Of a stretch of 64,000 nt of DNA, positions 52,170 through 60,244 are shown in pieces. A program made the position numbers and the translations under genes. The DNA lies in NCBI GenBank assembly GCA_002404155.1, contig DHJC01000057.1, positions 65,458 to 129,457 on the forward strand. The letters are read 5' to 3'. The notes below the pieces were generated by a model. That model saw only the letters and a program-made list of their open reading frames with translations, was not told where the DNA came from and ran no database searches. Numbering within the stretch: position 1 is the stretch's first letter; every line of letters begins with the position of its first letter. This stretch comes from Chloroflexi bacterium UBA4730 (GTDB taxonomy: Bacteria; Chloroflexota; Limnocylindria; P2-11E).

Positions 52170-53286
52170 CGCCGCGATCCTCGCCGGACTGTTCTGGTGC
52201 GTCGGCGGGATCGATCTCAACGCACCGCAGCTGGATCGCGTGTTCCTGCTCATCGCCGGAGCCGTCCTCCTCGGGCTGAGCCTCTCGGGACGCGATCAGG
52301 GGAAGTTCATCTGCTGGTACGCGATCCTCATCGGCGCGAGCGAGCGCTTCTCGCGTATCCCGCTCCTCGATGGCAGCGACGTGCTGCGCGCCACGCAGGA
52401 GGCGATCGTGAACCTCCTGCAGGGGCTGAACCCCTACACCGTCCCACTCACGTCGACTATCCCGCCGGGCTCGCCGCTCGTCTACCCACCCGGCGAGCTC
52501 CTTTGGTATCTGCCTGCGCACGTGCTGTTCGGCGATCTCACCCGCGTTGACACCGTGGCCGGTATCCTCACGACGGTCGTCATCTGTATCGCCGGCCTGC
52601 GCGCCGGTTGGGACCGCGTCGCGCTTCCGGCGATGCTCTACGCGACCTGGGGGATCGGCGCGTTCCGCGGGGTCGACGGATCGAACGATGTCTCGGCCGC
52701 GTTCATGGTCGTGCTGGCGCTCGCGGTCCTCGTGTTCGCCGATCGTGACACCCGGTCCGGCCGCATCGCGTTCGTCGTCTCGGCGGTCTTCTTCGGCTGG
52801 GCCGTCGCGTTCAAGCAATTCGCGATCGTCATCCTGCCGCTCGTGCTTCGGCACCTCGCCGTGGCCGGCCGGGACTGGCGCCGGTATGGCCTCATCAGCC
52901 TCGCGACGATCGCCGTTCTCGTGGTCCCGTTCCTGGTGTGGGATCCGGGGGCGTTCCTCTCGCAGCAGCTCGCGACGCTGACGTTCCACACCGACGTCTG
53001 GGGCGCGAACCTGCTCTCGCTGCTGCAGCAGTACACCGACGTGACCGACTGGCTGCCGGTGTTCTTCGCGGCCGAGATCCTCTTGACCCTCGTGGTGTTC
53101 GGGGTGTTCCTGCGCGCGCGGCTCGCCACCATCGGCGTGGCCACCTTCGCGGGGTGCGCGGTGATCCTCGTCGCCCTCCTGCTCGCGCGGTGGACCACCC
53201 AGCCGTACTACGCGTATCTCGGCGGCGTCGCCGCGATGGCCCTCGCGCTCGTCGATCGGGACGCGCGCGAAGTCGCGAAAACCTAA
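52150..53286 (+). CDS. Multispanning GT-C type membrane protein (GT87-like)
   Basis: A 378-residue integral membrane protein with about ten hydrophobic segments, start GTG 52150 inside the UPF0182 end. Loop motifs NPYTVPLTSTIPPGSPLVYP and PPGELLWYLPAHVLFGD resemble the conserved NPY...YPP region of GT87 and related polyprenol-phosphate-mannose transferases. AVAFKQFAIVILPLVLRHL is also typical. It would act on the outer face with a lipid-linked sugar donor. The sugar is unknown. The FAD oxidoreductase gene follows after nine bases. Confidence 0.72.
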   Translation: MRSRANDAAILAGLFWCVGGIDLNAPQLDRVFLLIAGAVLLGLSLSGRDQGKFICWYAILIGASERFSRIPLLDGSDVLRATQEAIVNLLQGLNPYTVPLTSTIPPGSPLVYPPGELLWYLPAHVLFGDLTRVDTVAGILTTVVICIAGLRAGWDRVALPAMLYATWGIGAFRGVDGSNDVSAAFMVVLALAVLVFADRDTRSGRIAFVVSAVFFGWAVAFKQFAIVILPLVLRHLAVAGRDWRRYGLISLATIAVLVVPFLVWDPGAFLSQQLATLTFHTDVWGANLLSLLQQYTDVTDWLPVFFAAEILLTLVVFGVFLRARLATIGVATFAGCAVILVALLLARWTTQPYYAYLGGVAAMALALVDRDAREVAKT

Positions 53287-53295
53287 GATTTCGGG

Positions 53296-54807
53296 GTGTC
53301 CCACACGGTCGTGATCGGCGGCGGCATCTGCGGGCTCGCCGCCGGATCGAGCCTCGCCGCGCAGGGCGAGCAGGTCACCGTCCTCGAGGCCCAGCACTTC
53401 CTGGGCGGCCTTGCCACGACGCTGCGAGGGAAGACGGGCGCGGGCTTCGACTTCGGCCCGCACGCGTACCACGCCCGCAATCAGCGGGTGCTCGACCTGT
53501 TCAAGGAGATCGCATCCGACGGATTCCCCGCGCGCAAGAAGAACGTGAGCATCAAATTCCGCGGCAAGTACTACAAGTACCCGCTCGAGGCGCTCGACAT
53601 CGCGAAGAGCATGTCGCCGATCATCGCGGCTCGCGCGTTCCTCGACTACTTCTGGGAATCGGTGCGCCGGAAGGTGCGGCCGAAGCCGCTCGTGTCGGCC
53701 GAGGACTGGGTGATCCAGGCGATGGGCCGGACGCTCTATGGGATGTTCTTCGGCCCCTACACGGCGAAGGTGTGGGGCATGCCCCCGTCGCAGCTCGCGG
53801 CGTCGTTCGCACAGCACCGCATCCCGCACATCTCACTCATGCAGGTCGTCGTCTCCTCGCTCCGCAAGGGCTACGCGAAGCGGACCGGCACGGAGCACCG
53901 CTACGCGCCGCTGGTCATCGAGCTGTTCTACCCGCCCAAGGGCGCCGGCCTCATCTCGCAACGCATGGCCGAGCGGATCCGCGCCGCCTCCCCGAACAAC
54001 CGGGTGTGCACGAGCACCCTCGTCACGGGCATCGACGTCGACGGCGATCGCGTCACCGGCGTGCGCTACCGCACCGTGCCCGCGACGGATCGCGGCGGCC
54101 AGCTCTGCATGCTCGCCTCCGGGACCGAGGGGACGGTGGACCCGTTCGCCGGCCAGCGTGGCCCCGAGGAGCGCCTCGGCTGCGATCGGATCGTGAACAC
54201 CGCTCCGCTGCCGGCGCTCATCGAGCTCCTCGGTGCCGCCGCGTCAGCGGAGGCCAAGGCTGCGGCGCGCTACCTGCGGTTCCGCGCGCTCACCATCGTC
54301 GGCCTGCGGGTGAAGCGGACGGGGGCGCTGCCGGCGCAGTCCATCTACTTCCAGGACAAGACGTTCAACCGGCTCTCCGAGACGCGGAACTACGGCGGCT
54401 CCGAGATCTGCGCAGCGGACGAGACGATCCTGCTCTGCGACATCACGTGCGACGTGAACGACGCGATCTGGAACGCCGACGCCGACGAGCTCGGACGCAT
54501 CTGCGCCCGCGAGCTCGAGCAGGAGGGCTTCATGAAGCTGTCCGAGCTCGCGGAGTCCGTGGTGCTGCGCTCGACGTTCGGCTATCCGGTGTACATGGTC
54601 GGCTACGAGCGCGCGATCGACACGCTCATGACCGAGCTCATGCGGTTCCCCGGGCTCGTCACCGGCGGTCGCCAGGGCCTGTATAAGTACGTTGACATGG
54701 ATATCGCCTCGGAGATGGGGCTCGCCATGGCCGATTTCTTCGCCTCCGGCCGTTCGAAGCGGGACGCCATCGGCACCATCCCGTACGAAGACCGCGTGTT
54801 CGCATGA
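53296..54807 (+). CDS. FAD-dependent amine oxidase/protoporphyrinogen oxidase-like oxidoreductase
   Basis: A 503-residue flavoprotein from GTG 53296. The N-terminal dinucleotide motif is VVIGGGICGLAAGSSLAAQG, followed by TVLEAQHFLGGLATTL. A GFDFGPHAYHARN segment and GMFFGPYTAKVWGMPPSQLA in the substrate region resemble the UDP-galactopyranose mutase/NAD(P)-binding oxidoreductase group seen in glycan clusters. The C-terminus ends in ARQGLYKYVDMD-like (GGRQGLYKYVDMDIASEMGL), the usual flavin-closing part. Probably acts on a glycan or lipid-linked sugar precursor; the reaction is not determined. Overlaps the dehydrogenase gene by four bases. Confidence 0.78.
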   Translation: MSHTVVIGGGICGLAAGSSLAAQGEQVTVLEAQHFLGGLATTLRGKTGAGFDFGPHAYHARNQRVLDLFKEIASDGFPARKKNVSIKFRGKYYKYPLEALDIAKSMSPIIAARAFLDYFWESVRRKVRPKPLVSAEDWVIQAMGRTLYGMFFGPYTAKVWGMPPSQLAASFAQHRIPHISLMQVVVSSLRKGYAKRTGTEHRYAPLVIELFYPPKGAGLISQRMAERIRAASPNNRVCTSTLVTGIDVDGDRVTGVRYRTVPATDRGGQLCMLASGTEGTVDPFAGQRGPEERLGCDRIVNTAPLPALIELLGAAASAEAKAAARYLRFRALTIVGLRVKRTGALPAQSIYFQDKTFNRLSETRNYGGSEICAADETILLCDITCDVNDAIWNADADELGRICARELEQEGFMKLSELAESVVLRSTFGYPVYMVGYERAIDTLMTELMRFPGLVTGGRQGLYKYVDMDIASEMGLAMADFFASGRSKRDAIGTIPYEDRVFA

Positions 54808-55829
54808 CCGGTGCCGAGTTGAAGGTTGGCATCATCGGTGCGGGGTACTGGGGCCCGAACCTCGTCCGCAACTTCTACGAGGCGCCGGGCGCCGATGTGG
54901 TCGCCGTCGCCGATCTCGACCCCGAGCGGCTCGGCGCGCTGCACAAGCGCTTCCCGGCGGTGCGCACGACGACCGATCACCGCGAGCTCCTGAACGACCC
55001 GAAGATCGACGCGATCTGCGTGGTGACCCCGATCTCGACCCACCGGCCCCTCGCGGAAGAGGCGTTCGCCGCGGGCAAGCACGTGTTCGTCGAGAAGCCG
55101 CTCGCGGGCACGGTCGCGGATGCGGAGGCGATCGTCGCGGCCGCGCGCAGCGCCGGGCGCGTGCTTATGGTCGGCCACACCTTCGTCTACAACCCGGCCG
55201 TCACGACGGTGCGGGGGATCATCGAGCGCGGCGAGCTCGGCAAGGTGCAGTACGTCGACAGCCAGCGGGTGAATCTCGGCCTGCACCAGTTCGACTTCAA
55301 CGTCCTCTGGGACCTCGGCCCGCACGACGCGTCCATCGTCCTCTACTGGCTCCAGGAGCAGCCCGACTGGGTCCAATGCGTCGGCGCCTGCTACGTGCAG
55401 TCGGACATCGAGGACGTCGTGTTCCTCACCATGGGCTTCCCGTCGGGTGCGATCGCCCACGCGCACCTGTCGTGGCTCGCGCCGAGCAAGCTGCGCACGA
55501 TGACGGTCATCGGGGACAAGAAGATGGCCGTCTACGACGACGGCCACTCGTCCGAGAAGGTGAAGATCTACGACCACGGCGTGGACAAGCTCTCGGCCGA
55601 CGAGCTGCGCAGGAGCTATCGCTCCGGCGACATCCACAGCCCGCGCGTCCCGGTGACCGAGGCGCTGCAGCTCGAGGTGCGCCACTTCATCGAATGCGTG
55701 CGCGACGGCACGACGCCGCGGAGCGACGGCGAGGCCGGCGTGCGCGTCGTGCGCGTGCTCGAGGCGGCCAATCGCTCGTTGAAGGCGCAGGGAGCCCGCA
55801 TCGCGCTCACGGAGCCGGTCCGATCGTGA
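54804..55829 (+). CDS. Gfo/Idh/MocA-family NAD-dependent sugar dehydrogenase (WbpB/WlbA-like)
   Basis: A 341-residue oxidoreductase with Rossmann motif VGIIGAGYWGPNLVRNFYEA, the catalytic lysine in VFVEKPLAGTVADAEAI, and GHTFVYNPAVTTVRGIIERG and DLGPHDASIVLYWL in the C-terminal domain (the conserved D...H). In WbpB/WlbA pathways the enzyme oxidises C3 of a UDP-GlcNAc-derived sugar before transamination. The next genes, an acyltransferase and a DegT aminotransferase, match that three-step route to a 2,3-diamino sugar. Exact substrate (UDP-GlcNAc or its uronic acid) is inference. Confidence 0.83.
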   Translation: MTGAELKVGIIGAGYWGPNLVRNFYEAPGADVVAVADLDPERLGALHKRFPAVRTTTDHRELLNDPKIDAICVVTPISTHRPLAEEAFAAGKHVFVEKPLAGTVADAEAIVAAARSAGRVLMVGHTFVYNPAVTTVRGIIERGELGKVQYVDSQRVNLGLHQFDFNVLWDLGPHDASIVLYWLQEQPDWVQCVGACYVQSDIEDVVFLTMGFPSGAIAHAHLSWLAPSKLRTMTVIGDKKMAVYDDGHSSEKVKIYDHGVDKLSADELRRSYRSGDIHSPRVPVTEALQLEVRHFIECVRDGTTPRSDGEAGVRVVRVLEAANRSLKAQGARIALTEPVRS

Positions 55830-55836
55830 GTGGGGC

Positions 55837-56523
55837 GTGACGAGCATCGGGCTCGACATCCACAAGACCGCGATCGTCGGGCCGAACGTGGATCTCGGCG
55901 CCGGCTGCGTCGTGGGGGAGTACGCGATCCTTGGTCGTGCACCGCGTGGTAAGCAGGAGGGCGAGCTCCCCCTGGTGATCGGCCCAGGCGCGGTGATCCG
56001 TCCATTCACGACGATCTACGCCGGCTCGCGCATCGGCGCCCGGCTCCAGACCGGCCAGGGTGCCTCGATCCGCGAGGACAACGTCGTCGGCGATGACGTC
56101 TCGATCGGCACGCACGCCTCGCTGGAGTTCGGCAATCGGATCGGCTCGCGCGTGCGTGTCCACACCGGCTGCTTCCTCGAGCTCACGACGATCGAGGACG
56201 ATGTCTTCCTCGGGCCGCACGTCGTGTTCACCGACGACCCGCATCCGATGTGCCCCGCGTACCTCGATTGCGTGCGCGGCGGCGTCGTCCGGAAGGGTGC
56301 GCGGATCGGCGCGAACAGCACGATCCTGCCGGGCGTCGAGATCGGCGCCGAGGCGCTCGTCGGCGCCGGCAGCGTGGTGCGCAAGAACGTGCCACCGCGC
56401 AGCGTGTGGGCGGGCAATCCGGCGATCGAGCTCAAGGACGAAATCACGAAGCTCGCGTGCTTCGCCGGCATCTTCCCGCACGCGTACTCGTGGCTCGACG
56501 ACACACGCGAGGTCAAAGCGTGA
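55837..56523 (+). CDS. Left-handed beta-helix acyltransferase (WbpD/WlbB-like N-acetyltransferase)
   Basis: A 228-residue hexapeptide-repeat protein from GTG 55837. Repeats begin at IHKTAIVGPNVDLGAGCVVG and include IEDDVFLGPHVVFTDDPHPM, the catalytic-His coil of nucleotide-sugar N-acetyltransferases, then GARIGANSTILPGVEIGAEA, LVGAGSVVRKNVPPRSVWAG and NPA. Homologues use acetyl-CoA to acetylate the 3-amino group of UDP-2,3-diamino sugars. It lies between the dehydrogenase and the aminotransferase of the same presumed pathway. Confidence 0.84.
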   Translation: MTSIGLDIHKTAIVGPNVDLGAGCVVGEYAILGRAPRGKQEGELPLVIGPGAVIRPFTTIYAGSRIGARLQTGQGASIREDNVVGDDVSIGTHASLEFGNRIGSRVRVHTGCFLELTTIEDDVFLGPHVVFTDDPHPMCPAYLDCVRGGVVRKGARIGANSTILPGVEIGAEALVGAGSVVRKNVPPRSVWAGNPAIELKDEITKLACFAGIFPHAYSWLDDTREVKA

Positions 56524-57032
56524 GCAGCGAGGACGAGAAGACCACGGCGATCGGCCTGCTCGAGCGCGAGTGGCATCAGCTCGACACGTGGCTGCGTTCG
56601 CTCAGCGAGGCCCAGCTGGACCGTCCGGTCTTCAGCGCGGGCCCGGGCTGGCGGGTGCGCGACATGCCGACTCACATGGCGTGGTGGCAGGAGCTCGCGG
56701 GACGGGTCGCCGAGAAGATCGCCGCTGAGGGCGGCGCGCCCGACGAGCGGGGCTCGCGGCCGTTCCTTGGCATCGACACGCCGTTCGACGAGCTGAACGC
56801 GACGACCCACGAGACCTGGCGCGAGCGACCGATGAAGGATCGGTGGGATCGGTGGCTCGTCGCGCACAGCCGCATGATCGATGCGTTCCGCGCGCTCTCT
56901 CCCGACCAGCTCCTCCAGGGTGAGGGCGGCCTGGAAGGCCTGAAGCGCTACTTCGCGGTCCCCGCGCTCATCCACCTCCGCAGTCATCGCCAGAACATCG
57001 AGGCCGCGTTGAAGGAGACCACAACCACATGA
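56520..57032 (+). CDS. DinB/ClbS-like four-helix protein
   Basis: A 170-residue protein from GTG 56520. It shows the DinB-like layout: LLEREWHQLDTWLRSLSEAQ with the first His, PGWRVRDMPTHMAWWQELAG with the second, and a C-terminal LIHLRSHRQNIEAAL with the third, spacing expected for the metal site. Members bind divalent metal and include thiol-dependent transferases. Its place inside an amino-sugar operon, overlapping both neighbours by four bases, suggests co-expression, but no role in the pathway is known. Confidence 0.78.
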   Translation: MSSEDEKTTAIGLLEREWHQLDTWLRSLSEAQLDRPVFSAGPGWRVRDMPTHMAWWQELAGRVAEKIAAEGGAPDERGSRPFLGIDTPFDELNATTHETWRERPMKDRWDRWLVAHSRMIDAFRALSPDQLLQGEGGLEGLKRYFAVPALIHLRSHRQNIEAALKETTTT

Positions 57033-58159
57033 CCGTGATGACCAAGACCGATATTCCCCTCGTCGACCTCAAGGCCCAGTACCGGACGATTCGCGACGAG
57101 GTCCGCGTCGCGATCGACGAGGTGCTCGAGGGCATGCAGCTGACCATCGGGCCGAACGTGACGGCATTCGATCAGGAGTTCGCCGCGTTCTGCGGTGCGA
57201 AGCACGCCATCGGTGTCGGCAGCGGCACGGATGCGCTTCAGCTCGCGATCCGCGCACTGGGGATCTCGAGCGGCGACGAGGTCATCACCGTGTCGCACAC
57301 GTTCTTCGCGACCGTCGAGGCGATCCTCTACTCCGGCGCGCGGCCGATCCTCGTGGACGTCGACGAGAAGACGTTCAACATGGATCTCGTCGCGGCGGCT
57401 CAGGCCATCACGCCGCGGACGAAGGCGATCATGCCGGTCCACCTGTACGGCCGGACCGTCGACATGAAGCCGCTCCTCGCGCTGGCCAAGGAGAAGGGCC
57501 TCCAGATCATCGAGGACGCGTGCCAGGCCCACGGTGCCGTGCTCGACACCGGTACCTTAGCCGGAGCCTCCGGGCGGGTCTCGGCGTTCTCCTTCTACTG
57601 CAGCAAGAACCTCGGCGCGTACGGCGAGGCCGGCAGCATCACGACGAACGACGACGCGCTCGCGACCGAGCTGCGATCGTTGCGCGAGCACGGCCAGAGC
57701 ACGCGCTACTACCACCCGGTGATCGGGTACAACGCGCGGCTCGACGAGATCCAGGCCGCGATCCTCCGCATCAAGCTCCGCAAGCTACCGGAATGGAACG
57801 CGCGCCGGCTCGCGATCGCGCGCCACTACAACGATCGCCTGAAGAACAGCGGGGTCATCGCGCCCGAGATCCCCGAGGGCGGCCGGCACGTCTTCCACTG
57901 CTACGTCATCCGCGTGCCCGACGGCCGCCGCGACGCGCTGCGCCAGTACCTCTCCGAGCGTGGCATCGGGACCGGGGTGCACTACCCGGTGCCGATCCAC
58001 CTCCAGGAGGCCTCGGCGTTCCTCGGCTACCGCCTGGGCGACTTCCCGGTGACCGAGCTGCTTGCAAGCGAGGTCGTCTCGCTCCCGATGTACGCCGAGC
58101 TCACCGACGTCCAGGTCGACGCTGTCGCCGCCGCGGTCGCGGAGTTCATGCGCGCGTGA
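57029..58159 (+). CDS. DegT/DnrJ/EryC1/StrS aminotransferase (WbpE/WlbC-like)
   Basis: PLP-dependent nucleotide-sugar aminotransferase of 376 residues. It begins IPLVDLKAQYRTIRDEVR. GVGSGTDALQLAIRALGI, DEVITVSHTFFATVEAIL and IIEDACQAHGAVL are the family's cofactor-contacting segments. The Schiff-base lysine is in FSFYCSKNLGAYGEAG. GYNARLDEIQAAIL and GIGTGVHYPVPIHLQ complete the pattern. It should transaminate the 3-keto product of the dehydrogenase at 54804, with glutamate as amino donor. Confidence 0.9.
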   Translation: MTVMTKTDIPLVDLKAQYRTIRDEVRVAIDEVLEGMQLTIGPNVTAFDQEFAAFCGAKHAIGVGSGTDALQLAIRALGISSGDEVITVSHTFFATVEAILYSGARPILVDVDEKTFNMDLVAAAQAITPRTKAIMPVHLYGRTVDMKPLLALAKEKGLQIIEDACQAHGAVLDTGTLAGASGRVSAFSFYCSKNLGAYGEAGSITTNDDALATELRSLREHGQSTRYYHPVIGYNARLDEIQAAILRIKLRKLPEWNARRLAIARHYNDRLKNSGVIAPEIPEGGRHVFHCYVIRVPDGRRDALRQYLSERGIGTGVHYPVPIHLQEASAFLGYRLGDFPVTELLASEVVSLPMYAELTDVQVDAVAAAVAEFMRA

Positions 58160-58827
58160 CCGAGCGCGTCGTCAAGGCGGTCCACGGCATCCAGGCGGTC
58201 CAGCCCGATCCGGCCGACGAGCTAAAGGAGTCGGCCGACCTGCGCGCGACCGAATCCAAGGAGCAGCTCCTCGCGCGGTACAGCGCCGCGTGCTACGAGG
58301 ACAGCGCCTCGGGGGCGCGCGCGCGGCGCGTCGTGCTGCGCGCGATCTGCAAGTCGTTCGGCAATGGGGTGAAGGTGGGCGTCGGCGTGCTCGTGCTGCA
58401 TCCACACACGTTCGAGATCGGCGACGCGGTGTTCATCGGCAACCAGACCTTCCTCCAGGGCCGTCACGATGGCCGCTGCGTCATCGGCGCGCACACCTGG
58501 ATCGGACCGCAGTCGTACTTCGACTGCCGCGACATGGAGCTCGGCGAGTACGTCGGCTGGGGACCGGGCGCGAAGGTCCTCGGCAGCGAGCACACCGGCG
58601 AGCCGGCGGATGTCCGGATCATCCAGACCGACCTCGTCATCAAGCCGGTGCGCGTCGGCGATGGCGCCGACATCGGCGTGAACGCGGTCCTCATGCCCGG
58701 CGTGACCATCGGCCCGGGCGCGATCGTCGGCGCCGGCGCGGTCGTGACACAGGACGTCGCGCCCTCTGCGATCGTCGCGGGCGTGCCGGCGAAGTTCCTG
58801 CGCTCGCGCTCGGACACGCCGGCGTAG
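58156..58827 (+). CDS. Left-handed beta-helix acyltransferase, second
   Basis: A 223-residue protein from GTG 58156. A helical N-terminus of about 70 residues (ELKESADLRATESKEQLLAR) precedes hexapeptide coils: VGVGVLVLHPHTFEIGDAVF, CVIGAHTWIGPQSYFDCRDM, GEYVGWGPGAKVLGSEHTG, GDGADIGVNAVLMPGVTIGP and ending IVAGVPAKFLR. The HTG segment probably holds the catalytic His. It differs from the first acyltransferase and resembles WbbJ/LpxA-like sugar O-acyltransferases, so it may acylate the finished sugar or polymer. Confidence 0.8.
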   Translation: MTERVVKAVHGIQAVQPDPADELKESADLRATESKEQLLARYSAACYEDSASGARARRVVLRAICKSFGNGVKVGVGVLVLHPHTFEIGDAVFIGNQTFLQGRHDGRCVIGAHTWIGPQSYFDCRDMELGEYVGWGPGAKVLGSEHTGEPADVRIIQTDLVIKPVRVGDGADIGVNAVLMPGVTIGPGAIVGAGAVVTQDVAPSAIVAGVPAKFLRSRSDTPA

Positions 58828-59279
58828 TGCCGCTCTTCGGCAAGCCCGAGCCCGCCACGACGCCGAAGCAGCGGATCGTCCCGCGCCAGCCGGGCGACAC
58901 GACGCCGCTCTCGCCCGCGATCGCCGAGGCACTGCGCAAGGCGGGCATGGACCCGGACAGGTTCACCGTCGCGCCGGGCGATCCAGTCGCCGCCGCGCTG
59001 AGCGGCCTGCCGCCGGCCGGATCGTCGCTCGAGCACGCATTCTTGTTCACCGATCGTGCCGACGCGCTGCGGTGCGTCGAGACGTTTGCCGACCGCGGGC
59101 GGCCGGTCACCATCACGAAGGCCGACGCGGGCTGGACCGTCGCGATCAATGGCGCGGACGACGCCGGCATCGAGGACTCCGAGGAGCACCGGCGGATCGC
59201 GGGCGAGGCCACGGCCCTCGGCGGCGCGGACCGCGGCTTCACCAGGGCCACCGTCACGACGCGCGTCCGGGTCACGTGA
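58827..59279 (+). CDS. Small cytoplasmic protein, possibly RraB-like
   Basis: A 150-residue product from GTG 58827, one base overlapping the previous stop. The first 60 residues are Pro/Thr-rich. The C-terminal half (LEHAFLFTDRADALRCVETF, RPVTITKADAGWTVAINGAD) has the alpha-beta pattern of RraB-type regulators of ribonuclease, but the likeness is by eye and weak. It overlaps the epimerase by four bases and is part of the operon. Confidence 0.55.
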   Translation: MPLFGKPEPATTPKQRIVPRQPGDTTPLSPAIAEALRKAGMDPDRFTVAPGDPVAAALSGLPPAGSSLEHAFLFTDRADALRCVETFADRGRPVTITKADAGWTVAINGADDAGIEDSEEHRRIAGEATALGGADRGFTRATVTTRVRVT

Positions 59280-60244
59280 CGGTCCTCTCGGGCGCGCGCG
59301 TCGTCGTGACCGGCGGCGCGGGGAACGTCGGCTCGCACATCGTCGACGCGGCCATCGCCGCGGGCGCGCGCGAGGTCGTCGCGCTCGACGCGCTCGTGCG
59401 CGGCGTTCCGGCGAATTTGGCCATGGCTCTCTCGACGGGCAAAGCCCGTCTCGACCGCCTCGACATCCGCGACCGCGCGGCCGTAGCCGCCACGATCGAC
59501 GGTGCCGACGTTGTCTTCCACCAGGCCGCGCTCCGCTGGACCCGTTGCCAGGAGGCGCCGCGCGAGTGCCACGAGGTGATGGTCGACGGCACGTTCAACG
59601 TGCTCGAGGCCGCGGCCGCGGCGAAGGCGAAGCACGTGGTGCTCGCGTCGAGCGCGGTCGTGTACGGCGAGCCGGAGGCGCTCCCGATGCACGAGGACCA
59701 GCCGCTCAACGGCACGACGTTCTACGGCTCGATGAAGGTCGCGAACGAGCAGCTCGCGCGCGCGTTCGCGAGCCTGCACGGGCTCCCGACGACGACGTTG
59801 CGGTATTTCAACGTCTACGGGCCGCGGATGGACGTGCGCTCGCGGTTCGTCGAGGTGATGATCCGGTGGCTGAACCTCATCGATACGGGCAAGCCGCTCA
59901 CCCTCTTCGGCGACGGCTCGTCCTCCGTGGATTTCGTGTACGTCGGCGATGTCGTCCGGGCGAACCTCCTCGCGTGCGCGGCCGGCCGTCCGGCGGCTAT
60001 CGTGAATGTCTGCAGCGGGGTCGAGACCAAGATGCGTGACCTGGCGGCGCTCCTCCTGCGGTTGACCGGAAGCTCGGTCGGGATGGAGTTCAAGCCCCAG
60101 CCGCGGGCCGCGCTTCCCGCGCGCCGGGTGGGCGATCCGGCGCGGGCCACGGAATTGCTCGGCTTCAAGGCGGAGACGAGCCTCGAGGACGGCGTGCGCA
60201 AGCTCATCGAATGGCGGAAAGAGGTCCTGAAACATGGCAGTTGA
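59276..60244 (+). CDS. NAD-dependent nucleotide-sugar epimerase/dehydratase (extended SDR)
   Basis: A 322-residue SDR from GTG 59276. Rossmann motif VVVTGGAGNVGSHIVDAAI, DVVFHQAALRWTRCQEAPRE, SSAVVYGEPEALPMHED, the catalytic TFYGSMKVANEQLARAF (Tyr and Lys) and LRYFNVYGPRMDVRSRFVEV. These are UDP-glucose 4-epimerase family signatures, though the His-Gln-Ala-Ala form is seen in several specificities. With the aminotransferase that follows it could make a 4-keto or epimerised precursor; the product is not determined. Confidence 0.85.
   Translation: MTVLSGARVVVTGGAGNVGSHIVDAAIAAGAREVVALDALVRGVPANLAMALSTGKARLDRLDIRDRAAVAATIDGADVVFHQAALRWTRCQEAPRECHEVMVDGTFNVLEAAAAAKAKHVVLASSAVVYGEPEALPMHEDQPLNGTTFYGSMKVANEQLARAFASLHGLPTTTLRYFNVYGPRMDVRSRFVEVMIRWLNLIDTGKPLTLFGDGSSSVDFVYVGDVVRANLLACAAGRPAAIVNVCSGVETKMRDLAALLLRLTGSSVGMEFKPQPRAALPARRVGDPARATELLGFKAETSLEDGVRKLIEWRKEVLKHGS

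Noticed and set aside
48797..52279. A 1160-codon plus-strand frame
   Set aside because: It runs out of frame through the UPF0182 gene, whose own frame gives a recognisable family protein.
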